Part shown: positions 18,837 to 30,419 of the stretch, piece after piece | Layout: each line of letters begins with the position of its first letter | How positions within the stretch are numbered: position 1 is the first letter of the stretch | Program-made: the position numbers and the translations under genes | NCBI GenBank assembly: GCA_027488335.1 | Contig: JAIYBU010000105.1 | Span: forward strand, 1 to 36,805 | Length of the DNA: 36,805 nucleotides | DNA from: Cytophagaceae bacterium | GTDB lineage: Bacteria; Bacteroidota; Bacteroidia; Cytophagales; Spirosomataceae | Reading direction: 5' to 3' | Notes under the pieces: model-generated | Database searches by the model: none | What the model was told of the DNA's origin: nothing | Seen by the model: only the letters and a program-made list of their open reading frames with translations

Positions 18837-20327
18837 TTATTTGTAGGCAAACTCATTAAATCTTAATTCATTTTTCAATCCTCTAATGGTTGTGTCTTTA
18901 TCAATCACCACCAACTCAACATCAAGCATTTCGGCTAAATCTTCGATGTATTCAGTAGTTAGGTTTTGGCTGTAAACTGTGTGGTGGGCTCCACCTCCCA
19001 AAATCCATGCTTGCAAACCAACTTCCATACTTGGTTGTGGCTTCCATAAAGCACGTGCAGTTGGCAGTTTCGGGAAAGATTCGGATACTTCCACCGCTTC
19101 TACTTCGTTGACTATCAGACGGAAACGATTTCCTAAATCAACTAACGAAACATTCAGAGCTGGCCCAGCCGCCGCATTAAATACTAAGCGTACAGGGTCT
19201 TCTTTGCCGCCAATTCCGAGCGGATGCACTTCACATTTTACTTTTTGGGTGGCAATCGTTGGGCAAATTTCGAGCATGTGCGAACCCAAAACCATCGAAT
19301 TGACAGGGTCGAAATGATACGTGTAATCTTCCATGAAAGAGTTTCCTCCTTTCATTCCGCTTGCCATCACTTTCATGATATGCACCATTGCAGAAGTTTT
19401 CCAATCGCCTTCACCACCGTAACCATAACCAGCCGCCATCATGCGTTGCGAGCCAATTCCTGGAAGTTGACGCATTCCGTGAAGGTCTTCAAATGTATTA
19501 GTGTAGGCCGAATAACCACCATCTTCTAAGAATGCTTTTAAGCCCAATTCGATACGTGCCGCTTCATAAAGTGAACTACGGCGGCCGCCACCTTTACCCA
19601 ACGATGTCATCAAATCGTAGGTATCTTCGTATTCTTGAATGAGTTTTCCAATTTCAGCATCTGAAATTTGGTTGATAACCTGCACCAAATCACCAACGGC
19701 GTGCGTATTTACCGAAAAACCAAACTTCATTTCTGCCGAAACTTTATCGCCATCCGTTACGGCCACTTGACGCATATTATCGCCAAAACGAACCACTTTC
19801 ATGGTTTGCATTTTGTATTTCGCTACCGAAACACGAGTCCAAGTATTGATTTTTTCGAGAACCGAAGCTGCTTGCCAATGCCCAACCACAACTTTACGAT
19901 TCAATCGCATTTTGGTCATGATATGCCCAAACTCACGGTCGCCGTGTGCCGATTGATTCAGATTCATAAAATCCATATCAATTTCGTTGTAAGGAATATC
20001 ACGGTTGAATTGCGTATGAAGATGCAACAAAGGAACTTGCAGAGCTGTAAGTCCACGAATCCACATTTTAGCTGGCGAAAAAGTGTGCATCCAAGTAATA
20101 ATTCCCACGCAATTAGGAGCAACATTGGCTTCTCGGCAAATTTGAAGGATTTCGTCAGGTGTTTTTACAACTGGTTTGAAAATTACCTTTACTGGAATTT
20201 CTGGCGAATTATTGAAAGAATCGGCTATAACTTTTGAATGTTCATCAACCTGACGAAGTGTCTCTTCTCCGTATAAATGTTGGCTACCTGTTACAAACCA
20301 AACTTCATAAGATTTTAAATCAAGCAT
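18837..20327 (-). CDS. araA: L-arabinose isomerase
   Basis: The 496-residue cytoplasmic enzyme converts L-arabinose to L-ribulose. The active-site residues line up almost exactly with E. coli AraA: Glu306 (GYGGEGDWK), Glu333 (GNSFMEDYTYHFD), His350 (GSHMLEICP) and His449 (GGGAHHT). Other conserved blocks are FVTGSQHLYGEETL and WMHTFSPAKMWIRG. It is followed by mgsA and araD. Upstream, a two-gene module on the other strand separates it from araB, and only 47 bases lie between the two divergent starts. araA transcription either begins in that short gap or runs through from the araR-araB promoter. Confidence 0.98.
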   Translation of the reverse strand: MLDLKSYEVWFVTGSQHLYGEETLRQVDEHSKVIADSFNNSPEIPVKVIFKPVVKTPDEILQICREANVAPNCVGIITWMHTFSPAKMWIRGLTALQVPLLHLHTQFNRDIPYNEIDMDFMNLNQSAHGDREFGHIMTKMRLNRKVVVGHWQAASVLEKINTWTRVSVAKYKMQTMKVVRFGDNMRQVAVTDGDKVSAEMKFGFSVNTHAVGDLVQVINQISDAEIGKLIQEYEDTYDLMTSLGKGGGRRSSLYEAARIELGLKAFLEDGGYSAYTNTFEDLHGMRQLPGIGSQRMMAAGYGYGGEGDWKTSAMVHIMKVMASGMKGGNSFMEDYTYHFDPVNSMVLGSHMLEICPTIATQKVKCEVHPLGIGGKEDPVRLVFNAAAGPALNVSLVDLGNRFRLIVNEVEAVEVSESFPKLPTARALWKPQPSMEVGLQAWILGGGAHHTVYSQNLTTEYIEDLAEMLDVELVVIDKDTTIRGLKNELRFNEFAYK

Positions 20328-20374
20328 TGTTTTCTATAAATATTATTTATTATTTTTGTTAAAACATCAATTTT

Positions 20375-20587
20375 ATGTTACACCAACAAGCATATTTCTC
20401 GAATCTTCAACAAGAGTTACTTAGGCTTTTTTCCCACCAAGTAGCCGACGAAGACCTCATTCAGATTAAAGATTTACTGGGTAACTATTTTGCCAAACGT
20501 CTTTCTTCAATGGCTGACGATGCTTGGAAAGCAAATCAATGGACTGACCAAGACATGGACGATATTTTAAATGACCCCAATCAATAG
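20375..20587 (+). CDS. Small putative antitoxin partner of the PIN protein
   Basis: The 70-residue acidic, helical protein lies three bases before the PIN-domain gene and so is translationally coupled to it. It is predicted to have an N-terminal helix (LQQELLRLFSHQVADEDL), a middle segment like those of antitoxins (IKDLLGNYFAKRL) and an acidic tail (DQDMDDILNDPNQ) that could occupy the toxin active site. No DNA-binding domain family is recognised with confidence. Antitoxin function rests on size, charge and position. It is divergent from araA with a 47-base shared upstream region. Confidence 0.7.
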   Translation: MLHQQAYFSNLQQELLRLFSHQVADEDLIQIKDLLGNYFAKRLSSMADDAWKANQWTDQDMDDILNDPNQ

Positions 20588-20590
20588 GCT

Positions 20591-21004
20591 ATGAATATTG
20601 TCTTGGACACCAACGTTTTGCTTGTTTCACTTCCTCAGTCTTCAAAATATCATCCTATTTTTCAGGCACTACTCAATAAAAAGTTTGACTTGTATTTAAG
20701 CAATGAAATTTTAACTGAATACGAGGAGCAAATAAGTTTTGGACTTGGATTCGACCGCACAGATTTAAAACTTCGAGAACTGCTGAATTTATCTAACGTT
20801 TATTGTGTAGAGCCATTTTATAACTGGAAACTCATTACAAACGACCCAGATGATGATAAATTCTGTGATTGTGCTGTTGCTTGCAATGCCGATTATTTGG
20901 TAACAAACGATAAACATTACAACATTCTAAGCCCAATCCCTTTTCCACCCATTACCACTAACACAGCACAGGATTTCTTAGAATTAATCACCTCAAAATC
21001 ATAA
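20591..21004 (+). CDS. PIN-domain protein, putative toxin ribonuclease
   Basis: The 137-residue PIN fold resembles the putative toxin family typified by COG1569. The acidic metal-binding residues are visible: Asp6 (VLDTNVLL), Glu43 (ILTEYEEQ), the NDPDDDKFCDCAVACNAD block (Asp85-Asp93) and Asp107 (LVTNDKHY). Such proteins are Mg-dependent RNases, often toxic unless bound by the partner encoded just upstream. The gene lies on the + strand inside the minus-strand ara operon. Its last 6 bases overlap the 3' end of araB, so read-through ara transcripts are antisense to it. Confidence 0.85.
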   Translation: MNIVLDTNVLLVSLPQSSKYHPIFQALLNKKFDLYLSNEILTEYEEQISFGLGFDRTDLKLRELLNLSNVYCVEPFYNWKLITNDPDDDKFCDCAVACNADYLVTNDKHYNILSPIPFPPITTNTAQDFLELITSKS

Positions 21005-22636
21005 TTTAGCTTCAATAAACTGCCCCAAACTTTGATACTTACCATATAATTTCTGATAAACTTCTACATACTCGGCTCGTGGTTCATAACGAGCATCAAA
21101 GCCCGAACCCATGGCTTTTTGTGCATCAAAAAGATTGGCATGAACGCCAGCTGCTACCGAAGCATTCATAGCTGCCCCTAACGCACAAGCTTGGTCAGAA
21201 CTTGCCACTTTTATTGGCATATTCAGCACATCCGAAAGCGTTTGCATGACAAATGGTGATTTTTTTGCCACTCCACCAATGGCAATTACTTGCTTAATTG
21301 GTACTCCTTCACTCATAAATCTATCTACAATGGCTTTCGAGCCGAAGGCCGTTGCTTCTACTACCATCTTGAAGATTTTAATAGCATCTGTTCCTAAATT
21401 TAGCCCCATAAATGCCGCTTTAAGTTCGTGATTAGCATCGGGGGTTCTTCGTCCATTTATCCAATCGGTAGCAATAGGGTCGTTTTCGGTAATGGGTAGG
21501 AGGGAAGCTTTTTCTGATAAATAAGGAATTAGTTTTTGACCTAATTCTTCAGCAGCTTTTTCGCCCAAAAGTTCACGTACTGGCTCGGTAATAACTTGCT
21601 GAAACCAAGCGTAATAATCGCCGTAGGCCGATTGTCCCGCTTCCATTCCAAGCATATTCGGAATGATAGAACCATCGACTTGCCCACATATTCCTTTGAT
21701 GAGTAAATGACCGATTTCGTCATTTGGAGCAATGAGCATATCACAAGTTGAAGTGCCCATCACACGAACAAAATCATACGGTTCGATTTGGGCTCCAACC
21801 GCTCCCATGTGGCAATCAAACGCTCCAACGCCAATCGAAACATTGGCTGAAAGACCTAATTTAGTAGCCCATTCAGTTGAGATTTTACCCATCGACTCGT
21901 CGGCAGTGTAGGTATTTCTGAAAAGTCGTTCACGCAAACCTGCTAAAAGTGGGTCGAGTTTGGTAAGAAAATCTTCCGATGGAAGTCCTTCAAATTCTTC
22001 GTGCCACATGGCTTTATGCCCTGCCGCACAGCGAGAACGTTTCATTGTAAGCGGATTGGTTTCGCCAGTCAAAACTGCCGAAATCCAGTCGCAATGCTCG
22101 ACCCACGAAAAGGCTTTTTCTCGAATACTCGCATCTACACGAAGTGTTCGGAGAATTTTTGCCCAAAACCATTCCGAAGAATAAATCCCACCTACATATT
22201 TGGTAAAATCAACATTCCAGTGATGTGCCAATTGATTTATTTCTTCGGCTTCGGCGTTGGCGGTGTGGTCTTTCCAAAGGATAAACATACCGTTTGGATT
22301 ATCGGCAAACTCGGGCAAAAGAGCTAAAGGTGTTCCATTTTTATCAACAGCCACAGGGGTTGAACCAGTTGTATCAATCGAAATACCTACAATATTTTCT
22401 TTAATTTTTTGTGAAAGTCCCTCCAAAGCACCTTTGATAGCACTTTCAAGTCCTTCGATGTAATCAAGTGGGTGCTGTCTGAATTGAGAAATCGACGGAT
22501 TGCAATAAAATCCTTTTTTCCATCGCTCATAATAATGCACGGCCGTTCCGATGCTTTCGCCTGTTTGGGTATTCACGACCAATGCCCGTACTGAATCGGT
22601 TCCGTAATCAACTCCTATGGTATATGTGCTTGTCAT
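20999..22636 (-). CDS. araB: Ribulokinase
   Basis: The 545-residue FGGY-family sugar kinase phosphorylates L-ribulose at C5. The N-terminal ATPase fold opens with YTIGVDYGTDSVRALVVNT. GISIDTTGSTPVAVDKNGTPL follows, and the C-terminal half has AIGGVAKKSPFVMQ and SDQACALGAAMNASVAAGV. The length is close to E. coli AraB. It is 96 bases downstream of the AraR-type regulator gene on the same strand, with a TGTGT-N7-ACACA element just before its start. Its 3' end overlaps the convergent PIN gene by 6 bases, so its terminator, if any, lies within or beyond the toxin module. Confidence 0.97.
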   Translation of the reverse strand: MTSTYTIGVDYGTDSVRALVVNTQTGESIGTAVHYYERWKKGFYCNPSISQFRQHPLDYIEGLESAIKGALEGLSQKIKENIVGISIDTTGSTPVAVDKNGTPLALLPEFADNPNGMFILWKDHTANAEAEEINQLAHHWNVDFTKYVGGIYSSEWFWAKILRTLRVDASIREKAFSWVEHCDWISAVLTGETNPLTMKRSRCAAGHKAMWHEEFEGLPSEDFLTKLDPLLAGLRERLFRNTYTADESMGKISTEWATKLGLSANVSIGVGAFDCHMGAVGAQIEPYDFVRVMGTSTCDMLIAPNDEIGHLLIKGICGQVDGSIIPNMLGMEAGQSAYGDYYAWFQQVITEPVRELLGEKAAEELGQKLIPYLSEKASLLPITENDPIATDWINGRRTPDANHELKAAFMGLNLGTDAIKIFKMVVEATAFGSKAIVDRFMSEGVPIKQVIAIGGVAKKSPFVMQTLSDVLNMPIKVASSDQACALGAAMNASVAAGVHANLFDAQKAMGSGFDARYEPRAEYVEVYQKLYGKYQSLGQFIEAKL

Positions 22637-22643
22637 TGTTATT

Positions 22644-22660
22644 TGTGTTTTATTGACACA
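22644..22660. promoter_or_regulatory. Candidate AraR operator, copy 1
   Basis: TGTGT (22644-22648), seven bases, ACACA (22656-22660). The same architecture occurs at 23573-23589 upstream of the regulator gene. It lies 8 bases before the araB start codon, suggesting repression or fine control of araB. The assignment to AraR is inference from position and repetition. Confidence 0.5.
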
Positions 22661-22732
22661 TTGTTGTTTATAACAAAATATTTTTCGTAATGATAAGACA
22701 AATTGAGTAACTTTTTGATAGACTTATCTATT

Positions 22733-23431
22733 TTATCTCATGGAATCAGATATAAAATAATGAAAGGCATTAAATTGGCTTTGATATTTTTCTTTATTGA
22801 GCTGATAAAGGATTGCTTTCTTGGTTGTTGAATTTTGATTTTTTTCACCCGTATCAATTAAAAGATTGGTTGATAGAATCTTTCGACTAAAATTTCTTCG
22901 GTCGAGTGGTGAATCGTATATAGCTTCGTAAAGTTTTTGTAGTTGTGGAATCGTGAACTTTTCGGGTAAGAGTTCAAAACCAATCGGGTGTAAAGCCGCT
23001 TTGTAGCGAAGCTTTTCAAGAGCTAAATCAACCATTTGGTTATGGTCAAAAATCAAATCGGGTCTGTTTTTTAAGTCAATCCAGTAAGCATTTTGAGCTT
23101 TAGCCGAATCTTGGTTGTGAGCATCAATGTTAATTAAGGCAAAAAAGCAAATCGAAATCGTGCGTTCTACGGGGTCACGGTTCACTTTACCGAAAGCTTT
23201 AATTTCTTCAAAATAAATATCTTTTAATCCTGTTAAATCATATAAAATACGGTTAGTAGCTACTTCGAGGTCTTCTTCTTCTTCCAAAAAACCACCCATT
23301 AATGACCATTTTCCTTGCTCTGGCTCAAAATTTCTTTTAATCAAAAGTAATTTAAGAGCTTCGCCATCAAAGCCAAAAACTATACAATCAAGAGCTACAA
23401 GTATTCGGGTCGAATGAGCGTATTTATTCAT
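22733..23431 (-). CDS. araR: Nudix-type arabinose regulator (AraR-like)
   Basis: This 232-residue regulator belongs to the NrtR-related group that includes the AraR of Bacteroides thetaiotaomicron, a known repressor of arabinose genes. The N-terminal Nudix domain is at about residues 8-140 (ALDCIVFGFDGEALKLLLIK, KWSLMGGFLEEEEDLEVA). Its catalytic box has lost key glutamates (RILYDL where REuxEE is expected), so it should only sense a ligand. The C-terminal winged helix starts at PIGFELLPEKFTIPQLQKLY and includes DRRNFSRKILSTNLL. It is the first gene of the araR-araB unit and lies downstream of GH51 on the same strand. A candidate operator at 23573-23589 suggests autoregulation. It is paralogous to the regulator at 9921. 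Confidence 0.88.
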   Translation of the reverse strand: MNKYAHSTRILVALDCIVFGFDGEALKLLLIKRNFEPEQGKWSLMGGFLEEEEDLEVATNRILYDLTGLKDIYFEEIKAFGKVNRDPVERTISICFFALINIDAHNQDSAKAQNAYWIDLKNRPDLIFDHNQMVDLALEKLRYKAALHPIGFELLPEKFTIPQLQKLYEAIYDSPLDRRNFSRKILSTNLLIDTGEKNQNSTTKKAILYQLNKEKYQSQFNAFHYFISDSMR

Positions 23432-23486
23432 TGTTTAAGGTCTTAACCAATGTGTGAAAATATGAGACTTCCTATCGTTTTTATTA

Positions 23487-23527
23487 AGTATTATTCGAGA
23501 AAATCTATGATTTTCTCGAATAATACT
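23487..23527. promoter_or_regulatory. Perfect 18-bp-arm palindrome upstream of araR
   Basis: Arms 23487-23504 and 23510-23527 are exact reverse complements around a 5-base loop (CTATG). It lies between the GH51 stop and the araR start. It may be a hairpin ending the long GH51 transcript, but neither strand has a following T-run. A strong operator or an mRNA-stabilising structure is equally possible. Confidence 0.5.
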
Positions 23528-23569
23528 ATCTTTGAATCAATTAGTCTGTAAAATTAATAGTGTTTTTTT

Positions 23570-23592
23570 AATTGTGTAAATATAACACAATT
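23570..23592. promoter_or_regulatory. Candidate AraR operator, copy 2
   Basis: AATTGTGT and ACACAATT flank seven bases, giving 8-bp half sites that contain TGTGT-N7-ACACA (23573-23589). It lies about 140 bases upstream of araR, where the araR-araB promoter is expected. It shares sequence and spacing with the element before araB. Confidence 0.55.
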
Positions 23593-23632
23593 TTGAAATA
23601 TTATTGAAATCAAAGAAAAATTTTAATATTTA

Positions 23633-25174
23633 TTACTTCGTAACTTTCAAAACAATGACTGAATATGCAGGAATTGTGAGTTTCAAAACACCTTTTTCGA
23701 GTTTCGCACCTGCAAAGTCCTTTATCGAAACTTTGTTTGGCTGTTCGAATGTATTATGGTCGCTGATGTTGGCAGAAGCTAAAATTTGACCTGAAACTCT
23801 GGCGAAATCTTCACCTCTGAGATTAATAGTTACTTCGTGCGATTTGCGGTAATCAATGTTGGTCAATGAAATATTTAACGCACCTGAAGCATCTTTTGAT
23901 GCGGATGAATTAACGGCTGTCAGTTTCTTACCATTGAACTCATACGTTGGCGACTCTATGCTCATCGGTACGAGCGTTGCATCTTGATGTACATTATACA
24001 TTTTCATGACGTGGAAGGTTGGCGTAAGCAACATTTTTTCTTCGTTTGTCAAGATAACTGCTTGTAATACATTTACGATTTGAGCCAAATTCGCTCCACG
24101 AACACGGTCAGCGTGGTTATTGAAAATATTGAGTGTCAAACCTGCAATCATGGCATCACGCATCGTGTTTTGTTGATACAGAGCCCCTTTGCCTTCGGCA
24201 TCGGTTTCGTACCAGCCGCCCCATTCGTCCACAATTAAATCTACTTTTTTAGCCGGGTCGTATTTGTCCATGATGGTGCTGTGCTTAGTTATGAATTCCT
24301 CCATTTTCCAAGCTTCTTCCATCGTTTTGAAATAAGTTGCTTCGTTAAAATCCACCGATGGCCCTTTGGTATCTTTCCAGCTTAATACCGAATAATGGTG
24401 CAATGCCAACGCCGACATCATATTGTGCGGAATGTTTTTCATTAAAGTTTCCGTCCAGTTGAAATCATCGCTACTTGCCCCTGAAGCCACTTTATATAAT
24501 TTAGATTCTGGCGTAATATCTTTCATAAACGTAGCATACTGGCGGTAAATATTGGCATAATATTCGGGTGTCATGTTTCCGCCACAGCCCCAAGCCTCGT
24601 TTCCAACGCCCCAAATTTTTACATTCCAAGGTTTCTGACGACCATTTTGAATACGAAGGTCAGACATCGGACTGCCCGTTGGTTGATTTACGTAACTTAC
24701 CCAGTCCGAAAGGTCTTGAACTGTTCCGCTACCTACGTTTCCAGCTAAGTACGGTTCTGCACCTATTTTTTCGCAAAGGTCAAGAAAATCGTGCGTTCCA
24801 AAACTATTATCTTCGGTTACGCCACCCCACCAAACATTGACCATTTTAGGACGTTTTTCTTTTGGCCCTATACCATCTTTCCATTGATAAGCATCGGCAA
24901 AACAGCCACCTGGCCAACGAAGGTTCGGCACTTTTAACTCTTTTAAGGCTTGTATGACATCGTTTCGCACTCCAGCCGTATTTGGTATTTTTTTATTATT
25001 TTCTCCTACATATATACCGCCGTAAATACAGCGTCCGAGGTGTTCGGCAAAGTGTCCGTAGATATGTTTATTGATTTTGGTTTTGGCCAAATCAGTGTTT
25101 AACGTGATTTTGGTTTGGGCTGTTACTGCAAAAGTAACACAGCCTGCAATGAATGATAAAATTGTTTTTTTCAC
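23633..25174 (-). CDS. Exported alpha-L-arabinofuranosidase, GH51
   Basis: The 513-residue retaining enzyme removes arabinofuranose side chains from arabinoxylan or arabinan. A signal peptide ends near residue 19 (VTAQ), unlike many cytoplasmic GH51 enzymes, so action is periplasmic. A TIM barrel is followed by a C-terminal beta domain (from about residue 380). The acid/base is Glu193 (GVGNEAWGCGG) and the nucleophile Glu317 (IVDEWGGWY). It is the last gene of the long leftward operon, only 18 bases after the tandem esterase gene and just upstream of araR, linking arabinose release to arabinose catabolism. Confidence 0.96.
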   Translation of the reverse strand: MKKTILSFIAGCVTFAVTAQTKITLNTDLAKTKINKHIYGHFAEHLGRCIYGGIYVGENNKKIPNTAGVRNDVIQALKELKVPNLRWPGGCFADAYQWKDGIGPKEKRPKMVNVWWGGVTEDNSFGTHDFLDLCEKIGAEPYLAGNVGSGTVQDLSDWVSYVNQPTGSPMSDLRIQNGRQKPWNVKIWGVGNEAWGCGGNMTPEYYANIYRQYATFMKDITPESKLYKVASGASSDDFNWTETLMKNIPHNMMSALALHHYSVLSWKDTKGPSVDFNEATYFKTMEEAWKMEEFITKHSTIMDKYDPAKKVDLIVDEWGGWYETDAEGKGALYQQNTMRDAMIAGLTLNIFNNHADRVRGANLAQIVNVLQAVILTNEEKMLLTPTFHVMKMYNVHQDATLVPMSIESPTYEFNGKKLTAVNSSASKDASGALNISLTNIDYRKSHEVTINLRGEDFARVSGQILASANISDHNTFEQPNKVSIKDFAGAKLEKGVLKLTIPAYSVIVLKVTK

Positions 25175-25192
25175 TTTATTACTAAATTAGTT

Positions 25193-27133
<1,941 letters not shown>

Positions 27134-27174
27134 TCAATTACCAAGAGAGTAGTTTCCGCAAGTGAAAATGAAGT

Positions 27175-28290
<1,116 letters not shown>

Positions 28291-28323
28291 TTATTTATGA
28301 GTTGAATGTTAAATTGTAAGCTT

Positions 28324-29478
28324 CTATTTAAACAAAACAGGCAGTGTTTCATTGAGGTATTTTTTTACGTTCATCCACGTATGTCCACCGTCAGTTATGT
28401 AGCTTTTGAAATTGATTTTCTTATCTTTTAAATAGTTTTCCCATTCGGTTGTACCTTTATACAAGAAATCTTCGGTACCAATTCCTGAGAAAAGTAATTT
28501 GAAATCTTTGTTAGTTTTGGCAGGATTTGCCGTGATGTTTGTGAAGTTTTTATCCATTTCGGCAGGAGAAATGTATGACGCATAACTGCATACGTAAGCA
28601 AATTTATCTACGTTATTGAAAGCCGTACGCAGCGTTTGTCCACCCCCACGAGAGAAGCCACCGATGGCACGGTTATCACGATTATTAATGGTGCGATAGT
28701 TTTTCTCGATGTAAGGCATGACCTTAGTTATGAGGTCGGTTTCAAACAATTTCATACGTTTGAGGGCATCTTCACCGTCACGGCTCATTACGTCAGAAGG
28801 TTTATCTTTGCCAGTTTGCTCGGCAATTCGTGCCAATGGATTTCCGTAAGGCATTACCACAATCATTGGTTTTGCTTTGCCTTGGGCAATCATATTATCG
28901 AGCATTAAATTCACTTTTCCTACTTTCCAAAAAGTTTCTTCGGTGTCGGTTGTGCCGCTAATGAGGTAATAAACTGGGTATTTTTTTGCAGTTTCTTTTG
29001 TATAACCTGCGGGTGTATAAATGACCATCGTACCCGTTGAACCTTCAACCGAAGGGTAATATTCGTAGGTAACAGTACCATGAGGAACATTTTGAAGAGC
29101 ATAAATAGCAGGAGAGTCTGATGGGATTTCAACTAAACTTGCTTTGAAACGCTCATTCGGAAATAAATAAGTATTGGCTGGGTCATTTATCGTAATACCA
29201 TCAACCTTAAATCCGTAAGGATAAATATCAGGTTTAACTGGACCAACTGTTATTGACCAAACGCCATCGGTGTTTTTGGTCATTGGTACATTTGCCGAAC
29301 CAAATTGGTTACCATCGAGCAAAACGGTAGTTGCGTTTGGTGCTAAATACGAGAAAGTTACAGTTTTGTCAGCATTTACTTTCGGAGAAACCACAATTGG
29401 ACCTCGTGGAGTTTGGGCATGTAAAACTAAAATTTGGACAAAGAGCCCAATAAGCAGAAATAGAGATTTGTTTTTCAT
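28324..29478 (-). CDS. Divergent CE1-like esterase with E-set domain
   Basis: The 384-residue exported protein has a signal peptide (cleavage near LHAQ, residue 22), an E-set module at about 28-125 and a CE1-type alpha/beta-hydrolase domain at about 135-384. The nucleophile elbow is GGFSRGGGQ (Ser276) instead of GLSMGG. The acid is probably Asp337 (GIGTED) and the histidine His366 (GGHTWMN). The usual HGxGG oxyanion loop is replaced by YLISGTTDTEE, so no histidine precedes the glycine. These changes suggest a shifted substrate. It is packed between other esterase genes with gaps of 24 and 33 bases. Confidence 0.88.
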   Translation of the reverse strand: MKNKSLFLLIGLFVQILVLHAQTPRGPIVVSPKVNADKTVTFSYLAPNATTVLLDGNQFGSANVPMTKNTDGVWSITVGPVKPDIYPYGFKVDGITINDPANTYLFPNERFKASLVEIPSDSPAIYALQNVPHGTVTYEYYPSVEGSTGTMVIYTPAGYTKETAKKYPVYYLISGTTDTEETFWKVGKVNLMLDNMIAQGKAKPMIVVMPYGNPLARIAEQTGKDKPSDVMSRDGEDALKRMKLFETDLITKVMPYIEKNYRTINNRDNRAIGGFSRGGGQTLRTAFNNVDKFAYVCSYASYISPAEMDKNFTNITANPAKTNKDFKLLFSGIGTEDFLYKGTTEWENYLKDKKINFKSYITDGGHTWMNVKKYLNETLPVLFK

Positions 29479-29502
29479 AGTTATATAGTATTTATTTTTT
29501 CG

Positions 29503-30381
29503 TTAGAGAAGCTTATTTCTTTCCATCCAATTAAAAAGCGGATTCATCCAGCCTGGGTGGCGGAAGATAAATCCGTGGTCACCTTTCGGAAAAACATGCA
29601 TTTCGACTTCGACTTTGTTTTTACGTAGCTTTTCAAAGTATTGAATACTGTTATCTACATCAACCACTTTATCATCGGCAGCGTGGGTTAGCCAAGTTAT
29701 TGGCGTATTGGGTTTTACTTGTAATTCATTAGAAAACAAGTCTTTGTCTTCTTGCGAGGGCGTTTTACCAATCAAAGCATCACGCGAACCGCCGTGCGTG
29801 AGAGCGTCTTGCATGGTGATTACAGGGTAAATAAGAATCTGAAAATCAGGTCGTAGATTGGTGTTTTGAGGGTTTTCGATGTAAGATTTCTCGAAATGCG
29901 TTGCGGCAGTGCTGGCCAAATGCCCACCTGCACTAAAGCCCATTACACCGATTTTATTTTTATCAACACCATACTTTTCGGCGTTTTCTCGCAAGTATTT
30001 GATGGCTTGCTGTGCATCTTGCAAAGGACCGATTTTCTTATCCAGCATGATTTCATCGCTCGGTAAGCGATATTTCAATACAAACGTCGAGACTCCTTTT
30101 TCGGCCAAACTTTTGGCAGTTTCAAGCCCTTCCCCGTTATATACAATTACGCCATAACCACCACCTGCAATTACGATTACGGCTGTGCCATTCGGTTTTT
30201 CAGGCTTGATGTATTCGAGGGTTGGCACCGTTACATTACGGTACATTCCACGTTCAAAAGTCTCCACTTTATCAGTAGACTTAGCATTGGTAACCTGGGA
30301 AGGATATATTTTTATGATTTCCTGCGAAAATGCAGAAAGTTCATACAAAAGAGCAGTTATTAAGAGGAATTTATTTTTCAT
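29503..30381 (-). CDS. Exported alpha/beta-hydrolase esterase (BD-FAE/acetylxylan-esterase-like)
   Basis: The 292-residue protein has a signal peptide (near residue 20) and a single alpha/beta-hydrolase domain. The oxyanion region is IAGGGYGVI, the nucleophile Ser150 (MGFSAGGHLAS), the likely acid Asp237 (HAADDKVV) and the histidine His269 (GDHGFIF). The fold and motifs fit the group of acetylxylan/feruloyl esterases found in Bacteroidota xylan clusters. Hormone-sensitive-lipase-like enzymes look similar. It is cotranscribed with the CE1-like genes and the CE6-like gene. It adds another esterase type, which points to a heavily esterified substrate. Confidence 0.87.
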   Translation of the reverse strand: MKNKFLLITALLYELSAFSQEIIKIYPSQVTNAKSTDKVETFERGMYRNVTVPTLEYIKPEKPNGTAVIVIAGGGYGVIVYNGEGLETAKSLAEKGVSTFVLKYRLPSDEIMLDKKIGPLQDAQQAIKYLRENAEKYGVDKNKIGVMGFSAGGHLASTAATHFEKSYIENPQNTNLRPDFQILIYPVITMQDALTHGGSRDALIGKTPSQEDKDLFSNELQVKPNTPITWLTHAADDKVVDVDNSIQYFEKLRKNKVEVEMHVFPKGDHGFIFRHPGWMNPLFNWMERNKLL

Positions 30382-30419
30382 TGTAAGGTTGAATTACATG
30401 TGTTTTGTTTGCGGAAAGT

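Noticed and set aside
19668..20237. 189-residue + strand open frame opposite araA
   Set aside because: It is the antisense shadow of the strongly conserved araA frame, rich in His/Asn/Phe with no domain-like pattern.
23451..23467. TGTGT half site before the araR start as a third AraR box
   Set aside because: The partner half (TGAGA) differs from ACACA at two of five positions, so it is too weak to call.
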